Positions 54,252 through 64,000 of a stretch of 64,000 nt of DNA are shown here, piece after piece. The first letter of the stretch is position 1, and every line of letters begins with the position of its first letter. Both the position numbers and the translations under genes were made by a program. A model generated the notes under the pieces. The model worked only from the letters and a program-made list of their open reading frames with translations. It ran no database searches and had not been told where the DNA came from. The stretch comes from Planococcus citri (taxonomy: Eukaryota; Arthropoda; Insecta; Hemiptera; Pseudococcidae). The DNA is taken from positions 61,938,001 to 62,002,000 of the forward strand of contig NC_088679.1 of assembly GCF_950023065.1 (NCBI RefSeq), given 5' to 3'.

Positions 54252-54619
54252 TCATTCCATTGCACATTTTTTGGTCGCAAATAAGCATAAACTTTTTTCA
54301 AATTTCCTCATTTCCGACACCGACGTAAACATTTTTTTAAGATGATTTTTTTCTGTTTTGTAATCTTGGAGTGATGCTTTATGATGAAATCACCAGATCT
54401 TCAATTTGGGCTCACTCAAACTATGAGAACCTCGAAAGGGCCAAGTTGAGAAGTATCAAGTTGAATTTTGTTAGTTTTATCTATAGTTATTGTTGGCTAC
54501 TCGAAAGCCTCTGTTTCCAAACTTCCTACATCATTGCTTTGATTTGATTAGTTCATTCCTTTGTAAATATTAGTAAAATCAACACTAATATATGTACTTA
54601 GAATATGATTGAAAATATT

Positions 54620-55260
54620 ACTTTTTTCTGCAGAATATTTTTCTTGTGTATTTTCTTCGGAAATGTAGCATCTTCTTCTGGAGGTGGTGCAAACGGATTG
54701 TTTGGATTTCTAATTCTCAGCAAATATTTCTTTTCTTCAGCTATATAGGCATCGTTCTTTCAGCAACGTTTCTTCTAGGTGACAATTCATTGCATTCCAC
54801 GGGTTCTTCCCATCATCTTCCACTTGTACTTCATCTTTGATACCCGGCCTCTTATGAGGGTTCCTCTCTATTCTATAAAGTCTCTTCACATTTGACACTC
54901 CAATTCGAATCTTCATTTCTGCGCCTATTCGGTTTGGCAGGTGCAGGTTTGGCTTGAATTTGAATTGTGATACAGAAGCTCCTTTCACGATCTGTCCGAG
55001 CTATTCATCTTGAACTTGTTGAAAGTATATGTACAGTTTTTTGAAATTATTTTTCATCGTCTTTTTGCGGGGATAAACATGCTTAATAAGATCACTTTTG
55101 ATAATGCTGCGCAATTTAATAAATTTAAATCATTTGCTGGTCGAATCTCGAGGGAAAACTGTCTGCAACGGCAATTCTTGTCATGGAGTCATCAGAGGAT
55201 CTTAGGGTAACCCAATCCATTCTCTTGATTTACCTAGTACAACACAACCCAAGAGTTGTC
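54620..55260 (-). pseudogene. Coding-like stretch, possibly upstream part of the zinc-finger gene
   Basis: On the minus strand successive frames read FIKLRSIIKSDLIKHVYPRK (about 55110-55060), then KGASVSQFKFKPNLHLP and GVSNVKRLYRIERN-HKRPGIKDEVQVEDD (54988-54790, 83 residues to a stop at 54737), then after a shift AYIAEEKKYLLRIRNPNNPF and PEEDATFPKK (about 54755-54640). An IKDEVQVEDD-type acidic linker is common in insect zinc-finger proteins. Stops and shifts interrupt it. Identity is not established. Confidence 0.35.
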
Positions 55261-55860
55261 GATGCGGCATTAAACATCTCCATTAGCATTCATGGTGAAG
55301 AAGTGATGAAAATTCCTTCCTTCAATCTAGGTGCCATATAGTACGGCAAAATGCAGTTTCACGCTATACGGACTCATTTTTACTAATAATTGCATGCTCC
55401 ATTCTGGATAATTGAAATATTTCTCACTATAAAAGATAGGACATTCGCCGAGTTTTAACTCTCTTCATAGCGACGCGAGGAAAGCGTATTTGCAAATCTC
55501 TAGGAACAATGATTCCATTCTACTTGGATCTTCTGCTCCCATTAATTTTCTTTGTTCTTTACTTGAAAAAAAAAAAAGCAATAGTGCATTAACAGAAAGA
55601 ATTGTGGACTTGAGCACTCGTTGAATTTAGTGGCATCCTCTGTCCACAGTATCTCGAAGGCCCCCCTCTGCTGTTGTTATTTATTATGGCTTTCTTTTTG
55701 CTTGTTTTCGGATCAGACTGCATTATTGGTTTGTCTTTTATCACCTGCAAGGTGTCAGTGTTGTCCAAATCTTTGTTTATCTTTAATTTTTTCTCTTCTC
55801 CTCCTATGCTAATTGTGGATCCTTCTACAGCTTTTCCCGATGTTGGGTGGAATTCTTCTA
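55261..55860. other. Non-coding stretch before the mariner-type element
   Basis: Opposing ORFs (55589-55948 minus and 55674-55955 plus) overlap each other and run into the element, so neither is trusted. A poly-A run lies at about 55564-55577. Confidence 0.35.
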
Positions 55861-56632
55861 CAGGGTGTCCGGTGAGTAAACGGCAATACTTCATATTTGA
55901 ATATAACCAGGTATCAACAAGAAAAAAAGCGTGTGAAGGTGTTGCCAATCTTTAAAATTGAAGCGGCAAAATACGTTTTCAAAATCTTAAGAGCTAAAAT
56001 CCAATTTTGACCATGGGAGTTGGAGTTGGTAGTACATATGTACTTTGAAAAATGAACAAAATATTCTATCATTGCTTTTTACCTAACTTGTAAATTGAAG
56101 GAGCTATGAATGATTTTTAATTAAAATCCCGATGGAAAAAATATAAAATAAACAAATTTTGTTATGATAATTTTTTTCTCACTCTGAAATTCAAAAAGTT
56201 TTTGAAACTCGAAAATTGTAAATTTAATGAAAATTTTAGCAAATCGAAAGTTGTCGAGATTCAAAAACTTCCTAAATTTTAGAATTAGAAAAAAATTAGC
56301 TTAACAAAATTTGTTTATTTTTTGACGTATATTATTCATTTTTGCATTCATTTTTTCTATCGCCGTTTTTAAAATTAAAAATCATTTGTAGTCCCTCCAA
56401 TTTGCAACTTAGGTGAAAAGTCATAATACATAGATAACTTTGTTCATTTTTCAAATTACTACCAACCCCCATGGTCAAAATTGGATTTCGACTCTTAGAT
56501 TTTGAAAACGTATTTTGCCCCGCTCAATTTTGAAGATACAGGCCACACCTTCACATGACCTTTTTTTTAGTGGTACCGATTTGTGTCCAAATCTGAAGTA
56601 GGTATTTCCATCCACTCTCCGGACACCCTGTA
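55859..56632. mobile_element. Mariner-type foldback MITE with TA duplication
   Basis: TA (55859-55860), then CAGGGTGTCCGGTGAGT, and ACTCTCCGGACACCCTG, then TA (56631-56632). The internal 770 bp are largely self-complementary, with arms of about 330 bp (for example CAAAATACGTTTTCAAAATC and GATTTTGAAAACGTATTTTG). TA target and ACAGGGTGTCC ends are typical of Tc1/mariner-type non-autonomous elements. No transposase. Confidence 0.85.
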
Positions 56633-56803
56633 TTACTCCAAATGACATTCTAAGGAGGATGTTTGCAGAAACAATGGCTCTATATAGTGAGTTTGCTCCT
56701 GTCTTATCAGACGTTAACTACAAACAGATTTAAACAAAGCAACAGTGAAATTTTTTAACCATTTGCACCTTAATCTAGAAAAGTTTTGATGATTTTTAAA
56801 ATT

Positions 56804-57397
56804 TTACAGTAAATCAAAAAGGTGCAATTCACCACTTTCTATACCAATCGTGTCGTCTTTGCTGAATTTTATTAGGGACAAGTCCCATATGGAAACGTTT
56901 ACTTGCGCTGACTCGTCTTGTAAGGTTATTTCTGTCAATTCTTTTTGACTTCCCGATACCATTACAGTTTTCGATTCTATTGATCTTACGATTCCTAACA
57001 CCGCTACAACTATATCTTCCCTTTGAGGCAGATCTCCAATTTTAATTAATGGTTCGTGTTCTATGATCGTAGCTGTTAAAAAAGTAGGTAAATTTGAAAA
57101 AAAACTAGTGATATTTAAAAATAATGATACCTACTTAACTGATATTTATTTTTAAAAAATAGTTTTTTTTTGTACCTGGCGTAATCGTTGTCAATGTTGT
57201 TAAGGAATTAAACATTATTTCCATCATATTTTTTTTATATGAGTTCTGACTTATAATTCCATTTTTAATTACAAATTGTGTATTAGGTTTAATTTGAGAA
57301 GAAAATTTCGTGAAATTCGTTTGAGTGACCATAGCTCGGAGAACACCGATTTTTATGGTTGAAGACCAATTTTTAGATCTTTTATTTTTATCATTAT
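56804..57397 (-). CDS. RPA-like OB-fold protein, two exons, partial
   Basis: On the minus strand exon A (57397-57176) follows a TTTTTTAG acceptor and ends CCAG|GTACAA. Intron 57175-57073 ends TTTTTTAACAG. Exon B (57072-56804) continues in frame (ITP-A-TIIEHEPLIKIGD) to a stop. Exon B reads VLGIVRSIESKTV, KELTEITLQDESAQVNVSIWD and IGIESGELHLF, the pattern of the second OB fold of replication protein A large subunits (REPA_OB_2), which bind single-stranded DNA. Exon A (TIKIGVLRAMVTQTNF...) fits the segment before it. The 5' end is missing; a GTAAGT at about 57508 hints at another exon boundary, but the matching frame is closed. It could be a host gene fragment, an RPA-like gene of the kind some transposons carry, or a young pseudogene. 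No disabling change is seen in the two exons. Confidence 0.6.
57073..57175 (-). other. Intron of the RPA-like gene
   Basis: 103 bp, GT...AG, with a poly-T/pyrimidine-rich acceptor. The join keeps the frame (phase 1). Confidence 0.55.
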
Positions 57398-57774
57398 CTA
57401 AAAAATGATAATTTATAATTTAAATTGTTACAACTTTTCTAATAGATAGGTGATGGAAATTAAAAGTTCTCCAAACAATTAAATTATTTCAACTTACGCA
57501 GATAACCAAATTTTTACTATTCAACAAGAAGCGTAGACAACAATTCGATAACCAAAAAGGAATTTCAATCGACAACCGCCAAAAAAATTGGATAAGGAAT
57601 TCGTTCTAACGACTCTGGAAGATAACCAAAGCCTTTGAAAAGCCAAAAAAAATGAAACTTTTGGGTAGCTTTTGGCTTGGGAAAAATTAAACTTGCAAAC
57701 TTTTAGCTTTTGGTTTAGTGTGAAAATCTGCTTAGCTTTCAGCTTTCGGCTTTAAGCTTTCGGCTTGCTTTTCA

Positions 57775-58145
57775 TCCCTGATCATCATTCATCTTTCTTT
57801 ACCGAACTTGCAAATTGGAGGAGCTATGAATGATTTTTAATTTCAAAAAATCTCGGATGGAAAAAGTATAGAAAATAAACATTTGTTATGATAATTTTTT
57901 TTCATCATAATTTTTTAAAATTAAAAATCATTCATAGCCCCTTTGCAAGTCAGGCAAAAAGCCATGTTACATAATTTCGTTCATTTTTCGAAGTACTACC
58001 AGTACCAACCCCCATGGTTGAAATTGGATTTTGGCTCTCAGATTTTGAAAATCGTATTTTGCCCCTTCAATATTGAATATGGGCAACATATTCACATACT
58101 TAACTGTTTTTCTTAGGCGTAACCGGTTGTATCCAAATCTGAAGT
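57775..58145. repeat. Diverged, internally deleted copy of the mariner-type element
   Basis: GGAGGAGCTATGAATGATTTTTAAT, CCCCCATGG-TGAAATTGGATTT and AAATCGTATTTTGCCCC parallel 56090-56540 of the full element in the same order. Both termini and part of the middle are missing. Confidence 0.6.
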
Positions 58146-58199
58146 TTTCAACATTATCATTACTCAAAAATATTACACTCATACCTACTATCGTTCTTA

Positions 58200-58480
58200 C
58201 TTTTTCGGCTTTTACCAGATTCACACTAACTCTCATCCTCTGATTTTTCATGCAAAGGTTCTGTCCTTCTATCAGATTCGCTCTACTTTCATTGTTTGAT
58301 TTTTGATAAGTATAAAGGTTCTCTCCTTCTACCGGATTTACACTACTCTCATCTGATTTTTGATACAAAGGTTCTCGCCTTCTACCGGATTTACACTACT
58401 TATAGGTACATACGTCGCCGTCGTCTGATTTTTTACAAAAAGGTTTTTCTCCTTTTGCCGGATCTTACACTACATACATC
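58200..58480 (-). repeat. Tandem repeat in a Copia-type leader (about 53-75 bp units)
   Basis: Four to five diverged units, each with CCGGATTTACACTAC, CATCTGATTTTTGATAC and AAAGGTTCTCTCCTTCTA (plus strand). On the minus strand an ORF (58368-57967) reads units like SSVNPVEGENLYQKSDE. The array lies 100-380 bases downstream of the primer-binding site, where the untranslated leader or gag start is expected. The coding value of the repeat is uncertain. Confidence 0.65.
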
Positions 58481-58580
58481 GTCGTCGTTTTATACTACTT
58501 TGCCCGAACGTACGAGTAAATACGAAAGAACTGTACTCATTCGTCGAAAACCAGAGAACTGGATCGAAACCAAAAACCAC

Positions 58581-58592
58581 GCTCTGCTACCA
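58581..58592 (-). other. tRNA-iMet primer-binding site
   Basis: TGGTAGCAGAGC on the minus strand, preceded by CCCATCA (LTR end CA). Third site of this type in the window. Confidence 0.8.
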
Positions 58593-58760
58593 TGATGGGA
58601 AAATGGCCGTACTCGAATCAAACATACTCGAATACTCTAAAACAACTCGAAAAATAACTCCATCAACAATAACATTGTTTTATTTGAGTCGCAAATATTG
58701 TGACGACAAATATGAGCATTGGCTTAGCCATTTATTTATTCGTTTCTTAACCTTACATCA
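58593..58760 (-). mobile_element. Probable LTR end beside the primer-binding site
   Basis: The LTR must lie to the right of 58592 in minus orientation. The stretch has AACATTGTTTTATTTGAG, but the outer boundary was not found because no second LTR is in the window. Confidence 0.45.
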
Positions 58761-61700
58761 CAACAAATAGGTATCGACTAAATTTTGACTTTGAATAAAG
58801 AATATGCACTCGCAAAATTATGTTTGTTTTCTAATTTTTCCAAAAACATAATATTATTTTTTTTTTTGTGTATTTGACTTCTAGACTCTCAACTATTGAA
58901 AAATTGTTGGAAATTTTTTTTAAAAAAAATACCAATTTTTATAATCTTGGTTTGTTTTTATAAAAATTCCATCAAAATTGAAGATGAAAGTCAGCAAATC
59001 TCGATTCATAAATTTTTTGAATTTTCATCGATCAAAAATCACAAAATAAAACTGTTTCTCGATGATCTCCCCTTTCCCCTCTTCCCCAAAAAAACTCATT
59101 AAAAACGCTTTGAATTTTTCTAAGACTGATGTCGGTTTTTGCAAGAGAGAGTTGTACTTGTAGGGGTCAGCTTAAGAATTCGTACGATTCCAACCAAAAA
59201 GTCCAAAAGTACTCGGCAAAACGTCGTTTTCTACGCGAATAAACGACGAAGGAATGCGTGTTATTTCGATCGAAATCGTATAACCGCGTGAACTTTTTTC
59301 CCAGCAGCAGCAGCAACAACAACACGTTAAACATCTCACCACACACTCGCACAGGCACACACACTGTAAAATTAAAATTGTGACCGGTGGTCGAATCGTT
59401 GTTTATTAAAAAGTTTTCAACATCGATGGTAAACTGTGGCTAACCGCGGGACACATTTTAGCCTTTAAACCAGCGAGAAATGGCGCGGCGGTAATTTAAC
59501 CAAGATTTATTATGGTTAATTTTTGTTCTAGCCATTTGGATCTTCTATACGTATACGTACGAGTATAAACCTCACACAATGAATTGTAATTCTAAATTTA
59601 CCATTTTTAAAGCCCCCGAAGCCTCGGACCGCAATAAGAAAGCTTTCAAATTAAATTCAAAAATAGTGGAAAATCGCTCGACTCTACGTAGGTACTCGTA
59701 TAAAGTGAATTCGAGCAAAATTCACGATGATAGGTCGTACATTTTTCGTGCCAGGTTCGTAAATTAGACATAGACGTGTAGGGTGTTTTGAAAACTCAAT
59801 CGAGTAAGGCCATTGTGTTGGTCACTGGTTAGATTAAAATGGTGAAGTTATCGCCTCTCATCCTGCAGTATATAGCAGAGACACGAGGCACGTTTGGCCC
59901 TGATACATAAATGATGTACATACGTAAAACTGCAGGTACCTACACAAGCTGGGTTCGGTTGATTGAGAATATTCCAAGATAATAAATTTTTCACTCCTTC
60001 ATTAGTCGTGGTGCGAAAAACAAAAAAAAAACACGTGCACGCACATCCATAAAGGGATCAAAGTGCTACGAACTGCTCCTAGGGTTATACGTACTATTTG
60101 TTGAAACAATATACGAGAAATTGGATTCTAATGTAAAATTCAAACGTTTGATTGGTAATACGTATGTCTAGACGATGAAAAAATTACCCTCAAAATGTGG
60201 GTGTATGATTGGGAATTTTCTACTATGTTGGAAACTCGTTTACGAGTAAATTTCGATAAAAAAAAAAAGAGGACTGCTGAAGAACCAGGGGCTGGGGAAA
60301 GTGACTCATGCTATACGTAGCCTTAATCACAATGACGACGACTACGACGACGTAACGATAGAGGAAAAAATTTTCCAATCTAATTTTTTCACATCGATTG
60401 CTATACGGCTTATTATTTAGATTTTTATTCTTGCGTATACGTCACGTCGAGTTCGCTCGGTTCGGTTTCGATTTGTATGTTTGTTTTTTAATCCTATATA
60501 CGAATTTCATTACAGATAAAGAATAGTGAAAAAAAAAGGCCTGCATTAGGTATTGGGAATTTATTAAGAACATTCTTCAATCCGACATTCTTTATTATCG
60601 GCTGCCTTTGGAAACCTTTTCTTTTAAAACGATTCAGAAACCTTCGCGTACAAAGTTATATTCAATACATATTTATAACTTGGCCGAATCAATAGGGTAA
60701 AAAAAAGAAGAAGAGAGAAAGAGAGAAAACGAATTAATGGTACTAAGAACAGAAAGCTTTTTTTCACTTGGAAATCGTACTCGATTGTTCGACAAAGGTG
60801 CTGTGTGCTGTGGTGGTGGTGGCTTTTTCATAATCTAGAAGCCCCCCCCCGTCCCCATCCCTCTTGTGGGCTGAATTTTCCTATCGTATGTGTATGGTAA
60901 CGTTCGTCGTCTTTCCTTCAACCCTTATCATCGCGTAGTCGTAAAAAAAAATAAAAGCGAAAGTTTGAAAATTTTATACGACGTAATTTAATAAACGAAA
61001 AATTGAAGGAAAAAACTTAAATTCTTTCGTTTCTCCCCCCCCCCCCTCCACCCTTCTCTTTATTCTTTTACGCTGTGTTTCGAAATATTGCTGTATAGAC
61101 GTATTATATGTGCAGAGAATATAAGTATATAGCACACGCAACAAATATAAAAATTAAAAAATAACATTGTTTTTTATACTCCACAATTCGGGCTCGAATA
61201 ATCGTTTAATTTTTTAGATGACGGATTTCTCAGGCTTCCAGATGAATTCTTCTCAGGGCTGTTTTTTATTCATTATTAAATTTTTTTCCCCCAAATATAC
61301 ATAACTCTGTGAATAAGGAATATATATAGGTATTGGAATTGTGTACAAATAGCTTGCCTATATCTAGATCGTATCTTGGGATATTTCTCAATCATTAATG
61401 AAACGTTTACCCCCCTACCCCTTTTCCTCGTCCATGTTTTTACGCTCATTTTCGGGCATAAATTTTTTTTCATCGTAATTTCGCGAGTATCGTTTGATAA
61501 AAAGTATATTTTTATAAATGTTACGCGAAATGACATCCAATTCTAGACATAGTTTATGGCCAACCGACGTTTTATCGAATGGTATAAAAATTTTATGATG
61601 TCTTCTGCAAATGTCGCGGCCAATGTTTTTATAAAGACGGGCAGTTTGAAATTTCAGTCGTATATTTCAACTGTGTAAAAATCAATTTGGTAAAATATTA

Positions 61701-61774
61701 CACTTTTTACTGCTTCGTATTTTGAATATTATCGAGAAACTTGTACGAGTCGAATCTATGTAGGTGTTGATGAT
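58761..61774. other. Unique non-coding DNA
   Basis: Contains a short CAG/CAA microsatellite (59304-59323), C-runs near 60843 and 61028, and GTACGAGTA words. No credible coding frame, RNA gene or repeat partner was found. Confidence 0.35.
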
Positions 61775-63473
61775 GTTGAGAGCAGGGCTGGTGAACGAAA
61801 CGATTGTCTTGTTGTGGTTTTGTTCAAATTGATTTTGAATCATTTTGTTTTGTTCGAGTTAATTTGGTTCTGTTCTGTTCTCACTTTTGCAGTAATTTTT
61901 TCTTCACTAATCATGATTGATTCTCATAATTGAAAGTTTTTTATTTTAAAAATTGAGCTTTTGAAAGAGAAAACGAAACATGGTATCGACAAAATGAAGT
62001 CTGAAACGTGAAAATGGCGGCCATTTTGATTGACAGGTCAGCCGAAATCGCAGATTTTGCGTTCCAACATCGGACTAGCATAAAAATTTTTAAACCGTAC
62101 AAAGGTAGATCGAAAGAGCAGGCAAAATTTCATCACCTGTCAAAACTTCAAGTGCTAAAGTACCTTTTTCGATTTTTGGTCGACCTGCCAAATCGAATGG
62201 AAACTGTTTCAAACCGTTTTGAGCAGTTCTGGAGCCTCCAGCAGATTTTTGAAACTCGAAATTCCCACAAAATTTCATCAAATGGAGTTGGAAAGCCAAA
62301 ATTATTGCTGCAAACTAATTTCAATACGCTTTGAAGTCGACTGCAGGTAAATTTCAAGACGTTTTAGAGCCTCCAGCAATTTTTTTAAAAATTACTGGAG
62401 CCTCCAGTAAATTTTTGAAACTTGAAATTTCCCTAAAATTTCATCAAAATGGAGATGGAAAGCTGAAATTAACTATGCAATCCAATTTCAACACCCTCTG
62501 AAGACGACTTAAGGTGAATTCAAGTAATTTTGGAGCCTCCAGTGACTTTTTGAAAGGTTTCGTGGCGTTTCTAACCCCGTTTGATGAAATTTTGGAGAAA
62601 TTTCAAATTTCAAAAATCTACTGGAGGCTCCAGTAATTTTCAAAAAATTTCTGGAGGCTCCAAAACAACTTGAAATTTACCTGAAGTCGACTTCATAGCG
62701 TATTGAAATTAGTTAGCAAAATTAATTTCGGCTTTCCAACTCCATTTGATGAAATTTTGTGGAAATTTCGAGTTTCAAAAATCTGCTGGAGGCTCCAGAA
62801 CGGCTCAAAACGGTTTGAAACGGTTTCCATTCGATTTGGCAGGTCGACCAAAAATCGAAAAAGGTACTTTAGCACTTGAAATTTTGACAGGTGAAATTTT
62901 TGCTTGTAACTAGGGCTACTTTTTTTAGGACAAGGGCTAGAAATGTTCCTAAGGACTCCCCCTTTGAAGAAAAAGGTGTCCCGGAGGATCGACTCCGGAG
63001 GGGGGGTGCAATATATTCTTATTTGCCCCCCCCCCCGACTAACATAATATATACTTTACTCTTATTCATCAAAATTTTGGTCACTTTTTCAAATTTTTGG
63101 TCACTTTTTTGCTATTTTTCAGTCACTAAAGTCACTAAAAAAAAATTATGTAGTGGATTTCATGCCTGAACCGTTCGCGTTGAATTGGTTCTGTTCTATT
63201 TTCACTTTTGCATTCGTTTTTTCTTCACTTTCATGATTGATTCTCATAATAGAAAGTTTTCTACTTTGAAAATTGAGTCTTTGAAAGACAAAACGAAACA
63301 TGGTATCATAAAATAAATGAAGTCTGAAACATGAGATATAGTGAAAAATTTGAGTATATTGTTCTTTTGTTCAGAATGTTGAATCGTTCTATTCGGGTAA
63401 CGTTCAGAGGAAATTTTTAGTGTTAATCTTTGATTCATAACTTAGTGTTCTGTTCACCAGCCCTGGTTGAGAG
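61775..63473. mobile_element. Non-autonomous hAT element with 8-bp target duplication
   Basis: GTTGAGAG (61775-61782) precedes CAGGGCTGGTGAAC (from 61783). GTTCACCAGCCCTG ends at 63465 and is followed by GTTGAGAG (63466-63473). CAGGG-type ends and an exact 8-bp duplication are diagnostic of hAT transposons. Inside, about 160 bp (61850-62010) recurs in direct orientation at 63185-63335. Between these repeats sits a further foldback (62127-62890). No transposase is encoded; the 108- and 60-residue ORFs are foldback shadows. Confidence 0.9.
62127..62890. repeat. Foldback nested in the hAT element
   Basis: Left (about 62127-62430) and right (about 62560-62890) arms mirror each other: GTACCTTTTTCGATTTTTGGTC, CCTGCCAAATCGAATGG and TTTTGAAACTCGAAATT. 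The word CTGGAGCCTCCAG and variants recur seven or eight times and are palindromic themselves. Confidence 0.75.
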
Positions 63474-64000
63474 AGCTGAAATCTCGTTATTGTTTTAGTG
63501 TAAAATGCCAAGTGTCGATTTGAGTGAATTTTTGATTCAATTTTTTTATATGTTTGTGTACCTGCTTTATTGTAATTTGTTGATTTGTTTTTAAATTTCA
63601 GGTATGTTATTTGGTGGATTATTTTTCATCCGCTTGGGTTATTATTCTGCATGTTCCTTCTTGAAGTTCAGTAAGTTCAAAGTTGTATTTTTTTTTCAAT
63701 TTTAGTTGGAATAAGCATCAAATCTTATTTGGAACTGGACACGTATTTTTTGCCTTATTTCGTGCTATAATCAGTCAATTTTTCTTATAATTTTTGAATT
63801 ATAATTATTGTGTCGCGTTGAAATGGTGTTTTTTCAGTGCTAGATGAATATGCATGCATCTGCTCAACTGATTTAAAATTCTGATACCTCAGGTATCACT
63901 TTACACTTCGAAAACTTACATATTTTTCATTAACAGTTCTCAAAAATACATTTTTTAAACAGATTTTTATGAAACTTACCAACGTGTTTTCACGTCTTCA
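63474..64000. other. Non-coding DNA to window end
   Basis: AT-rich, with a pyrimidine-rich tract and CAG at about 63590-63601 (TTTTTAAATTTCAG) that could be a splice acceptor. No open exon of useful length follows. Confidence 0.3.

Noticed and set aside
55589..55955. Opposing 119- and 93-residue ORFs
   Set aside because: They run into the mariner-type element and overlap each other; no domain could be supported.

Overview
The window is AT-rich, intron- and transposon-dominated DNA from an animal nucleus. There are no bacterial-style gene runs, no rRNA and no convincing tRNA. The primer-binding sites of three LTR elements are complementary to the 3' end of animal initiator tRNA-Met (TGGTAGCAGAG). 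Short GTAGGTACCTAC-like words are scattered throughout, which together with the AT-richness suggests an arthropod, perhaps a hemipteran such as a mealybug or scale insect; this placement is inference. No complete host gene is visible. The best host-like coding pieces are a two-exon RPA-like OB-fold fragment (56804-57397, minus), a C2H2 zinc-finger segment (53946-54251, minus) with a decayed coding-looking stretch upstream (about 54620-55260), and a possible exon at 33178-33494 (minus).

Left third (1-14.8 kb): a series of foldback (long inverted repeat) elements at 3-459, 1813-3779 (with a TTCGCGAA-based array inside), 4979-6410 and 9870-10200, small TIR elements at 6506-6767 and 8571-9013, a decayed Gypsy-like reverse transcriptase at 7370-7995 (minus), and mostly unique non-coding DNA from 10.5 to 14.8 kb with a 27-bp tandem array.

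Centre (14.9-25.5 kb): the most unusual part. An outer inverted repeat (14879-15420 / 24961-25505) encloses a rearranged cluster of one LTR-retrotransposon family. Inside lies a near-perfect 1.44-kb inverted duplication (16168-17611 / 19868-21904). Each arm carries a piece of LTR, a TATA box and a 235-residue coiled-coil/Ser-Thr-Pro-rich ORF pointing away from the LTR. In the right arm this ORF reads on, with frameshifts, into a domain with SGNH/GDSL-hydrolase-like motifs (18770-19860). A plus-strand Gag-like ORF (22134-23285) follows the right arm, and a 485-bp LTR with a primer-binding site closes the cluster (23933-24417). Relatives of the family occur at 36084-36996 (LTR, polypurine tract, leader ORF) and 41239-41690 (decayed SGNH-like C-terminus).

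Right part (28.6-64 kb): Copia-type 5' ends at 28650-28997 and 58150-58592; a very young TRIM-like derivative at 34873-35438 with identical LTRs and a 5-bp target duplication; a truncated Gypsy pol at 48375-50845 split by a 631-bp TIR element with a 4-bp duplication; foldbacks at 29008-31842, 33545-33960, 37031-38300, 38520-39080 and 41785-42875; a mariner-type TA-flanked element at 55861-56630; a 369-bp TIR element at 35553-35921; and a non-autonomous hAT element at 61783-63465 with an 8-bp duplication. The rest is unique DNA without recognisable coding content and could be intronic or intergenic.
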